Part shown: positions 1-6,282 of the stretch, piece by piece
Layout: each line of letters starts with the position of its first letter
Numbering within the stretch: the first letter of the stretch is position 1
Origin: a virus
Strand: one strand, 5' to 3'
Virus record (IMG/VR): IMGVR_UViG_3300044825_002279
Location: 1 to 64,000 of that record
DNA length: 64,000 bases
The notes under the pieces: model-generated
Database searches by the model: none
The model's input: the letters and a program-made list of their open reading frames with translations, nothing else
Told to the model about the DNA's origin: nothing
Made by a program: the position numbers and the translations under genes

Positions 1-40
1 CGCGCCCGCGGCGGTAGTTGGGGCGAAGAACGCTATGCAT
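1..40 (-). CDS. Transposon passenger gene, start only (cut by window edge)
   Basis: A perfect AAGGAG (47-52) lies 6 bases ahead of an ATG at 38-40, and 13 codons (MHSVLRPN...) are read before the edge. The gene follows the 68-aa gene in the IS operon. It could be the front of the reading frame that ends at 63908, but the frame across the edge cannot be checked; about 2 unseen bases (modulo 3) would be needed. Function unknown. Confidence 0.5.
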   Translation of the reverse strand, partial: MHSVLRPNYRRGR

Positions 41-52
41 GTCGGGCTCCTT

Positions 53-259
53 TCAGGAGGTCATAGAGGCGGGGAGTTCGCGGGAGGCGAAGCCGAAGAA
101 CCGGGCGCGCTCATGTTGAGACCGCCAGTCATCGTAGGCGGCCCATTCAAGCGAGCCATCCGCCATGTAGCGGAAGACGCGACGGGTTAGGCCCTTGCGA
201 AGCACAGGCTCAACCATGACGGTTGAGCCATTGGGGCCGATTTCAAGCGTGACGGCCAT
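53..259 (-). CDS. Small transposon passenger protein, unknown (68 aa)
   Basis: The ATG at 259 overlaps the TAA of the upstream gene (TAATG), which supports translational coupling and rules out a longer in-frame extension to 355. The protein starts MAVTLEIGPNG, contains an aromatic-rich middle (WAAYDDW) and has no recognised domain. It lies inside the IS1595-type element, between the inward promoter and the transposase, so it is probably element cargo and not a phage gene. Confidence 0.65.
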   Translation of the reverse strand: MAVTLEIGPNGSTVMVEPVLRKGLTRRVFRYMADGSLEWAAYDDWRSQHERARFFGFASRELPASMTS

Positions 260-468
260 TAGACCGCCTCCGCCCAGACGGCGGTCACGTTGTGACCAAA
301 TTCGCGGCCTTCGCGCCAAGCGCGAGCGATGCCAGATGCCTCGTCCCGGCACCACGTGAAAGCCTGAAACTCGGCGCCTTCAGCGGTGCGAACGAAGATG
401 CGGAACGTCGGAGCCATGAAACCCTCCCGGGGCTGATGGGCGGAATTGCCCGTGGCTTGATTGCTCAT
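259..468 (-). CDS. Small transposon passenger protein, unknown (69 aa)
   Basis: First gene after the promoter at 514-542. AAGGAG lies 6 bases before the ATG at 468. A second start at 417 (MAPTFRIF) has a weaker GGGAGGG very close to its ATG, so the upstream start is preferred. No family is recognised; the sequence reads like a compact beta/alpha domain (FRIFVRTAEG, then a Trp-rich end). It is coupled to the 68-aa gene by TAATG. Confidence 0.6.
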   Translation of the reverse strand: MSNQATGNSAHQPREGFMAPTFRIFVRTAEGAEFQAFTWCRDEASGIARAWREGREFGHNVTAVWAEAV

Positions 469-513
469 CGCTATCTCCTTGTGAGCGTTCGTCTTATCCG
501 CTCCATAAGTAGA

Positions 514-542
514 TATCTACCCCGGATATCTCGGGGAGTCAA
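514..542 (-). promoter_or_regulatory. Inward promoter at the IS end, with palindromic operators
   Basis: On the minus strand TTGACT (537-542) is followed by exactly 17 bases and then TAGATA (514-519). The spacer is itself an inverted repeat (CCCCG...CGGGG, 520-536), and a perfect 12-bp palindrome GTAGATATCTAC (509-520) covers the -10. The -35 is inside the terminal inverted repeat. Leader to the ATG at 468 is about 40 bases. The palindromes suggest autoregulation by a dimeric repressor; which protein binds is unknown. Confidence 0.55.
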
Positions 543-555
543 ATATATAATTCCC
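528..555. repeat. Terminal inverted repeat, right end of IS1595-type element
   Basis: Read on the minus strand from 555 this is GGGAATTATATA... ending ...CCCCGAGAT. It matches 24 of 28 positions of the repeat read on the plus strand from 62613. Both begin with GGG and end in CCCCGA(C/G)AT. Confidence 0.75.
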
Positions 556-563
556 ATTTTATG
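556..563. repeat. 8-bp target-site duplication (right copy)
   Basis: ATTTTATG, identical to 62605-62612. It contains the TAA stop (559-561) of the phage gene on its right. Confidence 0.75.
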
Positions 564-879
564 CGGCCTCCTGGGCCAGGATCGCGGCGATCTCGTCCGC
601 GGTCAGGGCCGGCTCCAGCGTGGGCTGGGCGGCGTCCGAGTCCTCCTCGGCCATGTCGTCCCAGAACCGCTTCTCGGTCTTGGGCCCGGTCGAGATGTGG
701 ACGATCCGGCCCCAGGGCAGGTGGATCATCTCGCCGTCGGTGTCCTGGCTCGTCACGCCCAGGAACCCGGCCCGGACCAGGACGCCTAGAGCGCCCTGCC
801 GGCCGTCGTTCAGGCCCAGCATCACGGGCCGGCCGATGTACCTCCGCGCCACCGCGCGGAGGTAGAGGGTCTTGAGCAT
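559..879 (-). CDS. Early phage protein, unknown (106 aa)
   Basis: Last leftward-operon gene before the IS insertion; its TAA lies in the target duplication. The start at 879 overlaps the stop of the upstream gene (TGATG). The N-terminus is basic and the C-terminus acidic and Ala-rich. The middle (GALGVLVRAG..., IHLPWGRIVHIS) looks like a small beta-barrel. No family is recognised. Confidence 0.75.
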   Translation of the reverse strand: MLKTLYLRAVARRYIGRPVMLGLNDGRQGALGVLVRAGFLGVTSQDTDGEMIHLPWGRIVHISTGPKTEKRFWDDMAEEDSDAAQPTLEPALTADEIAAILAQEAA

Positions 880-1151
880 CAGGCGCGCCCCTGCTCGGCC
901 GAGATCTCGGCCTCATGGTTCGCCCCGCGGGGCTCATACCGACCGCACCGGTCCTCCTGCTCGATCAGGAGTGAGATCAGGTGACCCAGCTCGTCCCGGT
1001 CGAGCGAGAACGCGATGAACCTGGTCCCGGACCGGAACGTCACGAACGCGGCGCCGCCCTTGGTGCACGCGGAAACGCCGATCTCCTGGACCCCGTGCTT
1101 GGGGTGGATCTTGGCCAGGGTCTGGCCGTGGAGCTGGAAGCCGTTCGTCAT
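879..1151 (-). CDS. Early phage protein, unknown (90 aa)
   Basis: Starts at ATG 1151, 49 bases after the RecT-type gene, with AGGAC about 10 bases upstream. Coupled by TGATG to the gene that follows. It has a strand-rich first half (AAFVTFRSGTRFIAFSLDRDE) and a helix with LGHLISLLIEQED. It is close to the RecT gene but not demonstrably part of recombination. Confidence 0.7.
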   Translation of the reverse strand: MTNGFQLHGQTLAKIHPKHGVQEIGVSACTKGGAAFVTFRSGTRFIAFSLDRDELGHLISLLIEQEDRCGRYEPRGANHEAEISAEQGRA

Positions 1152-1199
1152 GGCAAATGGTCCTGTGCGTTATCGGGGTGGCGGGGTCAGGCCGGCCGC

Positions 1200-2231
1200 C
1201 TACCCCACCCCGGTGATCTTCTCCGCGACCAGGCGCTCCAGCGCCCCGTACTCGCCGGCCTGGAGCTTCTCCTCCGCGGCCTTGGCGCGGTCGCGGTACA
1301 GGACCCAGTAGCGGTCGGCGTCCGCGGCCTCCGAGCGCTCGAGCCCGGCCCGCAGGGCGGACATGAACGCCATGGCGCCCTTGACGCGCAGGAGGCCAAG
1401 CGGGTCGGGGTCGGGGGCCTGAGTGCGCGCGGACTGCTCGTCGCGGACCAGGCCGGCGACGAGATCGCTGCCGGGGTTGTTCCCCACCAAGGCCTCGAGC
1501 TGCTCGTCCGTGGCATCGCGACACCAGTCCCGGACTCGCCCTTCGACCTCGCCGGGCGTGAGGGCGACCTCCTCGCCGTAGTAGTCGAACAGGTACGCGA
1601 GCTGAGCCGGAGCCGAGGCCCGAGCCGTGTCGCGTGCGGTCGGGGCTGGGGTCACGTCCCGCATCGGCGGCACGTCGTCGACCTCGTCCTCACCCCACAC
1701 GCCGAGCAAGGTTTCGGGGCAGTGGCGCCGCGCCCAGAACCGCGCCGCGAAGTACGCGACCTGCTGCTTGGGGTCGGTGCGCCACAGCGAGGAGCTGCCG
1801 GCCACCGCCTTGGCCTCGCCGACCGTGATCGAGTAGGTCCGCGGCGCGTCCTCGCCCCTGAGCGTGGCACTCACCGTGACCCGGCACTTGTCGCCCTCGC
1901 CCTCGTAGTCGAAAGCCAGCGGCGCCTTGACCGGCGCGCGGGTGTTCACCACCGCGGTGACGAGCTTGCCGCCGAACAGCAGCTTGCCCTTGACCGAATA
2001 GGTCTCCTGGGCCACCGCGAACGGCGACATCTCCCAGCGTCGGGCCTGCTCCACCACGAGGAAACAGTCGGCCGGCTTCCCCTGCAGATGATCGGGGACC
2101 AGCTTCATCTCGGACATGACGCTCGCGACCTGCATCATGGCCCCGAACTGGTCCGGGTCGAAGATCGGGTTGTCCATCTGGAACGGCGCCACTTCCGTGG
2201 CGGTCGCATGGGGCAGCTTGGCGATAGCCAT
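1200..2231 (-). CDS. RecT-family single-strand annealing protein (343 aa)
   Basis: Probable phage recombinase that anneals complementary single strands during replication-linked recombination. The first 190 residues have the RecT order: an N-terminal helix pair with 'MMQVASVMSEMKLVPDHL', the block 'FLVVEQARRWEMSPFAVAQE', the strand 'GKLLFGGKLVTAVV', and the signature 'YFAARFWARRHCPETLLGV' before an acidic ED pair. The tail beyond residue 200 is Ala/Glu/Arg-rich and not conserved with RecT. The gene follows a coiled-coil protein gene (12-base gap), a pairing common in prophages. No 5'-3' exonuclease partner is evident in the window, which is unusual for a Red-type pair. Could alternatively be placed in a RecT-like orphan subfamily. 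Confidence 0.85.
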   Translation of the reverse strand: MAIAKLPHATATEVAPFQMDNPIFDPDQFGAMMQVASVMSEMKLVPDHLQGKPADCFLVVEQARRWEMSPFAVAQETYSVKGKLLFGGKLVTAVVNTRAPVKAPLAFDYEGEGDKCRVTVSATLRGEDAPRTYSITVGEAKAVAGSSSLWRTDPKQQVAYFAARFWARRHCPETLLGVWGEDEVDDVPPMRDVTPAPTARDTARASAPAQLAYLFDYYGEEVALTPGEVEGRVRDWCRDATDEQLEALVGNNPGSDLVAGLVRDEQSARTQAPDPDPLGLLRVKGAMAFMSALRAGLERSEAADADRYWVLYRDRAKAAEEKLQAGEYGALERLVAEKITGVG

Positions 2232-2243
2232 CTGATCAGGCTC

Positions 2244-3149
2244 CTAGGCCACGCGGGCCTTGTAGGACTCGAAGAACCGGACCCCGCTCAACGGCTGGTC
2301 CCCGGCGGCGACAAGGCGCTTCAGGGAGTCGGCGTTCTCGCGCATGAACGCCCGCATGGCCTTGTCGATCGCGGCCTCGTCGAAGTAGCGGGAGACCTGC
2401 CGGGCCGCCTCGACCCGGTCCGTGATCTCGAAATCCATCTTGGTCGCGAGCGTGGCCGTGCCGCCCAGGGCGCCGCGCGTGCGCGCCAGATCGGCGGCCT
2501 TGGCCTGCGCCAGGCGCTGCGCCTCGTCGGCCTCCTCCTGGGCCCGCCGGGCTGCCTGGAGCGCTTCGAGCTCGCGCTCGCGGGCAGCATCCTCCTCGCG
2601 CCGGCGCCGCTCCTCGGCCTCGCGCTGGGCCGCCAGGGCCTGGGCCGGGTCGACCTTCGGCGTCAGTGCCGCGATCCTGGCGCGCTCGGCCTCCTCGGCA
2701 GCCCGACGGGCGGCCTCCTCCTGCTCGCGGATGCGACGCGCCTCGGCGGCGGCAGCCTCTGCAGCCTCACGGGCCTTGCGGGCCTCCTCCTCGCGGCGAC
2801 GGCGCTCCTCGTCGGCCTTGGCCCGGAGGTAGGACTGCATCCGGCGCTCGACCTCGTCGGCGACCTCCTTCAGGCGGGCCGAGAGTTCGGTGAAGAAGCC
2901 GTCGACCGTGCGCTTGGCCTTCAGGAAGTCGTCGCCCTCGGCCTTGCGGGCCGCTTCGGCATCCTTGGCCGCGGCCTTGATCTGCTTCACGAAGCCTGCG
3001 GCCTTGTCGATCGTGGCCTCGTCGATCTTGGCCGGAACCCGGTCGAGCGCTGCCGCGAGCTCGGCGGTGCGGGTCCGCAGTGCCGCGTACTTGTCCGCCA
3101 GCCGCTCCTGGATCGGATCGGCGGCCACGGGCGGGAAGTTCGTGTCCAT
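2244..3149 (-). CDS. Coiled-coil protein upstream of RecT (301 aa)
   Basis: Residues about 95-235 are an almost continuous charged helix (runs of Glu, Arg, Ala), predicted as a long coiled coil. The N-terminus (to about 95) is also helical, and the last 60 residues form a compact domain ending 'SGVRFFESYKARVA'. Proteins of this shape commonly precede RecT or Erf genes in prophages, with an unproven accessory role in recombination. Start at ATG 3149, 10 bases after the preceding gene. Confidence 0.75.
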   Translation of the reverse strand: MDTNFPPVAADPIQERLADKYAALRTRTAELAAALDRVPAKIDEATIDKAAGFVKQIKAAAKDAEAARKAEGDDFLKAKRTVDGFFTELSARLKEVADEVERRMQSYLRAKADEERRRREEEARKAREAAEAAAAEARRIREQEEAARRAAEEAERARIAALTPKVDPAQALAAQREAEERRRREEDAARERELEALQAARRAQEEADEAQRLAQAKAADLARTRGALGGTATLATKMDFEITDRVEAARQVSRYFDEAAIDKAMRAFMRENADSLKRLVAAGDQPLSGVRFFESYKARVA

Positions 3150-3159
3150 ATTTGACTCC

Positions 3160-3447
3160 TCAGAATAGGCTTGGCGCGCTGGCCAAGTCGAACGTGGGCG
3201 ATACTGTCTCGGGACTGTGCGCCGCCCCGATGCGATCGAACTCAGCCTGGCCGATCGGGTGCAGACGGTGGCCCCATTCCTCGTAGCGGGGCCGCTCGTG
3301 CCGCTCGGCGCCGACGTAGAGGACCAGCCTGGGGCGATCCGCGACCCGGCCGTCGTCGTCGTGCGAGTTCTCGACCCGGATCAGGACCGCGAGCCAGACG
3401 CCCTTGCGGGCAGCGCGCATCTTGTAGGTGCCGGGGCGGAGGATCAT
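3160..3447 (-). CDS. Early phage protein, unknown (95 aa)
   Basis: ATG at 3447 overlaps the stop of the upstream gene by 4 bases (ATGA). The N-terminal half is strand-like (MILRPGTYKM, GVWLAVLIRVE) and the C-terminal half polar. No family recognised. It is the first of six consecutive genes joined by 4-base overlaps. Confidence 0.7.
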   Translation of the reverse strand: MILRPGTYKMRAARKGVWLAVLIRVENSHDDDGRVADRPRLVLYVGAERHERPRYEEWGHRLHPIGQAEFDRIGAAHSPETVSPTFDLASAPSLF

Positions 3448-3761
3448 GGGGCGGGGTCCGTCTGGCTGGGCGCCATGTCCGGCCCGGCCTCGCCGAGCTC
3501 GGCGCGCAGCCAGTCGCGGTATTCGTCCGTGACCACGGCCCGGCGCAGGTTGCCGCGCAGCACTGCACCGCGGATCCAGAGGTAGCTTCGGTTGACCGTG
3601 TAGCCGATGTGCTCGACCCGGCCGTCGTCGAGACTGTACGCAACCCAGATGAACACAGGGGCGTCGTTGGTACTGCTGCCGAACAAGCAGTCCAGATCAT
3701 GGAGCGACCGGATCGGCTCGCCCGGCCCGTACTTGCGGGGGCGTTTCATCTTGCCGCTCAT
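3444..3761 (-). CDS. Early phage protein, unknown (105 aa)
   Basis: A basic N-terminus (MSGKMKRPRKYGPGE) precedes a small alpha/beta domain (APVFIWVAYSLDDGRVEHIGYT) and an acidic tail. 4-base overlaps with both neighbours. No known family is recognised. Confidence 0.7.
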   Translation of the reverse strand: MSGKMKRPRKYGPGEPIRSLHDLDCLFGSSTNDAPVFIWVAYSLDDGRVEHIGYTVNRSYLWIRGAVLRGNLRRAVVTDEYRDWLRAELGEAGPDMAPSQTDPAP

Positions 3762-3961
3762 CTTGCGGTCTCCCTCACCACCCGCCCGGCATCATGCGCC
3801 AGGCGCGCCGCCTGGGTCCGGGCCTCGCGCAGCCGGCCCACCACCTCGCAGGCGTGGACGTGCTTGGCCTCGGCCACTGCGAGATCAATCGCGGAAACCA
3901 GCCGGCAGAGCCGGTGCGCCCTGACCGCGGGGTCGCGGTGCGCCACCTGCGGGGGCATCAC
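3758..3961 (-). CDS. Early phage protein, unknown (67 aa)
   Basis: Small, Ala/Arg/His-rich and helical. The start is either GTG 3961 (GTGA overlap with the upstream stop) or the ATG next to it at 3958 (TGATG). No domain recognised; support is mainly operon packing. Confidence 0.55.
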   Translation of the reverse strand: MMPPQVAHRDPAVRAHRLCRLVSAIDLAVAEAKHVHACEVVGRLREARTQAARLAHDAGRVVRETAR

Positions 3962-4161
3962 GCGGCTGCCTCGAGCAGGAGCTTGTCGAGCCCGGCCGGA
4001 TGGACCCGCAGCCTGCGCTCGGCCTCGCGCCGGGTCTCGACCCGGAGCTGCCGGACCATGCCGGCCGCGTCCTCGAGCCCGAGTTGGCGCAGCCGCACCG
4101 TGATGGATTCCAGGTCGGCCAGGACGTAGGCGACCCGGGAGGACAGGCGCTGCTGCGTCAT
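3958..4161 (-). CDS. Early phage protein, unknown helical (67 aa)
   Basis: Starts MTQQRLSSRVAYVLADLES at ATG 4161, which overlaps the upstream stop by 4 bases. A longer frame to 4455 exists but runs through two other genes, so the overlapping ATG is preferred. The whole protein is amphipathic helix (LRQLGLEDAAGMVRQLRVE). Function unknown. Confidence 0.65.
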   Translation of the reverse strand: MTQQRLSSRVAYVLADLESITVRLRQLGLEDAAGMVRQLRVETRREAERRLRVHPAGLDKLLLEAAA

Positions 4162-4418
4162 GAGCCGATCCTTTCCAGGCGGGACATGCGGGTCACGCGG
4201 TCGGCTGGGAGGACCATGCGGGTCCAGGTGAGGGCCACGAGCAGGCCCGGCTCGTCGCGCCCGATGTGGCGGATCACGGCCGGCCGCTCGACGGTGGCCG
4301 AGTGGACCCTGCCGCCGATCCAGACGAGCACCGCGTCGCCCTTGACGGGCAGCGGCATGGCCGGGGCGAACTGGTGCTCCAGGCCGGCCGGGAGCGTGGC
4401 GGGGGTCGGTCGGGTCAT
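4158..4418 (-). CDS. Early phage protein, small beta-barrel-like (86 aa)
   Basis: Start MTRPTPATLP at 4418, overlapping the upstream stop by ATGA. The middle 'VKGDAVLVWIGGRVHSATVE...' alternates strands and turns like a small SH3-type barrel. No family is recognised. Confidence 0.65.
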   Translation of the reverse strand: MTRPTPATLPAGLEHQFAPAMPLPVKGDAVLVWIGGRVHSATVERPAVIRHIGRDEPGLLVALTWTRMVLPADRVTRMSRLERIGS

Positions 4419-4822
4419 TCTGCGGCCTCCTGGCCCCATGGTGCCAGCGCGCCACCGCGGCTCCACCGCTCCTGCGCCTGAACCATCCCCGCCGTGCCGG
4501 GCCGCCAGTCGGCGTGCTCGGCCTGTCGCTCGCGGGCGGCGGTCACGCTCAGGGCGGCCTTGGTCGCGGCCTTGAGGTGGTCGCCGAGCAGGCTCAGGTG
4601 CCGCCGGACCTCGCCGCCGCCCAGGATGCCGTCGCGCTCGACGTCGGCCTCGTGGGCCAGAGCGCGGAGCAGCGGGGCGGTGTCGGCGTCGATGCTGCAG
4701 AGGCCCTCGAGGTCGGCTGTGGCCTCGTCGTAGAGCGCCGAGCTGAACGGCTGCTCGAGCAGCTTGCGACCGACCGAGACTATGCGCGGCAGGCGGTCCA
4801 TGTCGGGGGGCAGGCGGCTCAC
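4415..4822 (-). CDS. Early phage protein, unknown (135 aa)
   Basis: The GTG at 4822 (VSRLPPDMDRLP) overlaps the upstream stop as GTGA and is chosen over an in-frame ATG at 4858, which lies inside the upstream gene. Mostly helical, with a Trp-containing C-terminal segment. No family is recognised. Confidence 0.6.
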   Translation of the reverse strand: MSRLPPDMDRLPRIVSVGRKLLEQPFSSALYDEATADLEGLCSIDADTAPLLRALAHEADVERDGILGGGEVRRHLSLLGDHLKAATKAALSVTAARERQAEHADWRPGTAGMVQAQERWSRGGALAPWGQEAAE

Positions 4823-5022
4823 GACACCCACCCGGCAACCTGCCGCCCGATCTGCCACACGGCCCAGCCGGCGCAGTAGACCGCGACCCAGAGTAGGCTG
4901 GTCGCAATGCCCCAGAGCGGCAGCGCGCGGTGGGGCGGCATCCGGGGCGTGTCGTCGTTCGCGGGCGGGATGCTCGAGGCCGCAGCGGAGATGCCGGCGG
5001 CGAGGTGCAGGGGGTCTTGCAT
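4819..5022 (-). CDS. Small single-pass membrane protein (67 aa)
   Basis: One hydrophobic segment near residues 37-58 (LWGIATSLLWVAVYCAGWAV) follows a polar N-terminus. It lies two bases after the first gene of the leftward operon. Early membrane proteins in temperate phages often act in exclusion, but nothing here proves that. Confidence 0.65.
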   Translation of the reverse strand: MQDPLHLAAGISAAASSIPPANDDTPRMPPHRALPLWGIATSLLWVAVYCAGWAVWQIGRQVAGWVS

Positions 5023-5024
5023 GG

Positions 5025-5276
5025 TCAGAACCCCGCCTTGGTCAGGATGACCTCGCCAGCGGTGACGGACTTGATCACCAGAGTGCCGCTACTGGGCTCT
5101 TTGTCCGCGACTTGGGCGTTGAGGAGCAGAAAGTCCCCGGCCCGGACCATTCGACTGGCTTCGTTGAAGTAACCGGCCCCGAACACCTCGGTCCGGTGAT
5201 CCTCGGTCCGGTAGTGCCAGAGGCTGAAGCCGTTGGCGTAGCCTATGCAGGACAGGTTCTTCGACTGGTATGCCAT
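5025..5276 (-). CDS. First gene of the leftward operon, unknown (83 aa)
   Basis: GGGAG 7 bases before ATG 5276; the predicted leader from the promoter at 5312-5340 is about 30 bases. The sequence begins MAYQSKNLSCIGYANGF and continues with strands rich in aromatic residues (FSLWHYRTED, VFGAGYF), then an Ala/Val-rich sheet. I believe similar small proteins occur in alphaproteobacterial phages, but no function is known to me. Being first from pL, it is expected to be expressed immediately on induction. Confidence 0.75.
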   Translation of the reverse strand: MAYQSKNLSCIGYANGFSLWHYRTEDHRTEVFGAGYFNEASRMVRAGDFLLLNAQVADKEPSSGTLVIKSVTAGEVILTKAGF

Positions 5277-5311
5277 GGGTCACTCCCACACCGCTATGTG
5301 CGGCTGGGGTG

Positions 5312-5340
5312 AGCAAAGATCAAAAAGTTGCGCCGGTCAA
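5312..5340 (-). promoter_or_regulatory. Leftward early promoter (pL)
   Basis: On the minus strand: TTGACC (5335-5340), a 17-base spacer, TTTGCT (5312-5317). The spacer holds an operator (5320-5333) in inverted orientation. The layout mirrors the rightward promoter at 6036-6065, whose -10 TATGCT is also followed by CA. Repressor bound in the spacer would block polymerase. Confidence 0.65.
5320..5333 (+). promoter_or_regulatory. Operator copy 1 (in pL)
   Basis: TCAAAAAGTTGCGC, identical to 6045-6058 and differing by one base from 5993-6006. Its position between -35 and -10 of pL and its presence at both sides of the repressor gene mark it as a repressor or Cro binding site. Confidence 0.7.
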
Positions 5341-5378
5341 CTCAATTTTTTGAGCATCTCCTGCTCAACTCGACCGGC

Positions 5379-5636
5379 TCAGAACGCGCTCGTGCTCCGG
5401 CGGCAGCGCTCATCCACGACAGGACCGGCCGCGCGACCGTCGGCAAGCACGGGCCACGATCCTATCTGCTGCATGTAGGAGTAGCCGCGATCTAGGCACG
5501 CCTGGTGCGCGCTCGGCCCGGCGCTGTCGCAGGTCGAGAGCCACGCGATCAGGCCGAGCCCGAGAAGCCCCAGGATGGGGAGCGTCGGCCGCGGATTAGC
5601 CGGCTTTGCGCTTGGCCGGACTCTGATCCGCGGCAT
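5379..5636 (-). CDS. Small membrane or lipoprotein-like protein behind the repressor (85 aa)
   Basis: The gene overlaps the 3' end of the repressor gene by 41 bases and is probably co-expressed from the lysogen. After a basic, Pro-rich N-terminus it has a hydrophobic stretch 'LPILGLLGLGLIAWLSTC' and then a 50-residue domain with three Cys. Repressor-linked membrane proteins can give superinfection exclusion; that is inference only. The coding call is moderate because the overlap is long. Confidence 0.5.
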   Translation of the reverse strand: MPRIRVRPSAKPANPRPTLPILGLLGLGLIAWLSTCDSAGPSAHQACLDRGYSYMQQIGSWPVLADGRAAGPVVDERCRRSTSAF

Positions 5637-5982
5637 CGTCTTCGGCGTCGATCGCGTCCAGGAGCTCGCGGATCAGCGTCACGAGCTGCCGGACATTGCG
5701 GGCGCCTGGCTGCGCAGGGGCGCGCACCGGTGGTTCGGAGCCCTGCTTGGGCAGGTGGTCCAGGAAATCGTCCGCTACCGGGGCCAGCCCGAGGAACTGG
5801 TCGGGCGTGATCCTCAGGACCGCGCAAGCCTTCTTGATGTTCCCGAAGCTCGGGTTCCGGCCTGCCTTCCAGTTCCGTAGCGAGTTGGCCGAGACGCCCA
5901 GCCGGCCACCGAGCACGCGATCACGCCAGCCGGTCCTGGCCTCGACCGCCTCGATGATCTCGCGCGTGCTCAAGCTTCGCAT
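5596..5982 (-). CDS. cI-like lysogeny repressor (128 aa)
   Basis: Residues 1-75 contain a helix-turn-helix of the XRE/cI kind: 'LGGRLGVSANSLRNWKAGRNPSFGNIKKACAVL', followed by 'ITPDQFLGL' typical of the end of such domains. The remaining 50 residues are a Pro-rich linker and a C-terminal helix (VRQLVTLIRELLDAIDAE) that could dimerise. There is no LexA-type peptidase domain, so induction by RecA self-cleavage is not expected. The start MRSLSTREI at 5982 sits just below operator copy 2, consistent with autoregulation. A much longer frame to 6489 crosses the rightward promoter and is rejected. Confidence 0.8.
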   Translation of the reverse strand: MRSLSTREIIEAVEARTGWRDRVLGGRLGVSANSLRNWKAGRNPSFGNIKKACAVLRITPDQFLGLAPVADDFLDHLPKQGSEPPVRAPAQPGARNVRQLVTLIRELLDAIDAEDDAADQSPAKRKAG

Positions 5983-5992
5983 GCCCGGATGA

Positions 5993-6006
5993 TTAAAAAG
6001 TTGCGC
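5993..6006 (+). promoter_or_regulatory. Operator copy 2 (upstream of repressor)
   Basis: TTAAAAAGTTGCGC, one base different from the other two copies, 10 bases from the repressor start. On the minus strand it overlaps TTTAAT, a possible -10 for the repressor's own promoter, so binding here may be autoregulatory. Confidence 0.6.
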
Positions 6007-6035
6007 GCCCATTGCACCTGCAATCTTCTGAGCGC

Positions 6036-6065
6036 TTGACGTGCTCAAAAAGTTGCGCTTATGCT
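6036..6065 (+). promoter_or_regulatory. Rightward early promoter (pR) with operator copy 3
   Basis: TTGACG (6036-6041), an 18-base spacer and TATGCT (6060-6065). The spacer contains TCAAAAAGTTGCGC (6045-6058). Transcription would start near 6072, right at the ATG of the Cro-like gene at 6073. Confidence 0.65.
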
Positions 6066-6072
6066 CAACGTC

Positions 6073-6282
6073 ATGGACAGCGTCACCAAAGCCATGACGG
6101 ACCTGCAGCGAAGGCTTAGCGAATGCGGCCTCAGCGCGCCGGTCGTTGCCAACGCGGCCGGGGTCAAGCCCAACACGGTCCGGCGCTTCCTGCGGACCGG
6201 AGCGGCCAATCGGAAATCTCTGGAGCGGATCGAGCGGGCGCTCAACGGTTTCGCGCGCGGCGAGAGCGGTCATGCTGCTTGA
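6073..6282 (+). CDS. Cro-like DNA-binding protein (69 aa)
   Basis: First gene from pR and divergent from the repressor. Residues about 15-50 form a helix-turn-helix ('SAPVVANAAGVKPNTVRRFLRTG') and residues 51-60 the following helix (KSLERIERAL). An in-frame ATG at 6061 lies inside the -10 and cannot be used; the ATG at 6073 has no Shine-Dalgarno and would be leaderless or nearly so. Expected role: competes with the repressor for the three operators and commits to lytic growth. Confidence 0.75.
   Translation: MDSVTKAMTDLQRRLSECGLSAPVVANAAGVKPNTVRRFLRTGAANRKSLERIERALNGFARGESGHAA

Larger units (their letters stand above)
1..555. mobile_element. IS1595-type element, right-hand part (enters from the left edge)
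   Basis: This is the second part of the element that starts at 62613. Its outer end at 555 carries an inverted repeat matching the one at 62613, and the next 8 bases (556-563, ATTTTATG) repeat the 8 bases before 62613. An 8-bp target duplication is characteristic of the IS1595 family. This part holds an inward promoter and the first genes of the element's minus-strand operon (69 aa, 68 aa and a gene cut by the edge). The assignment requires the two window edges to be adjacent or nearly so; the amount of missing sequence is unknown. Confidence 0.75.

Noticed and set aside
6061-6063. ATG 6061 as start of the Cro-like gene
   Set aside because: It falls inside the predicted -10 of pR, so it would not be in the transcript.
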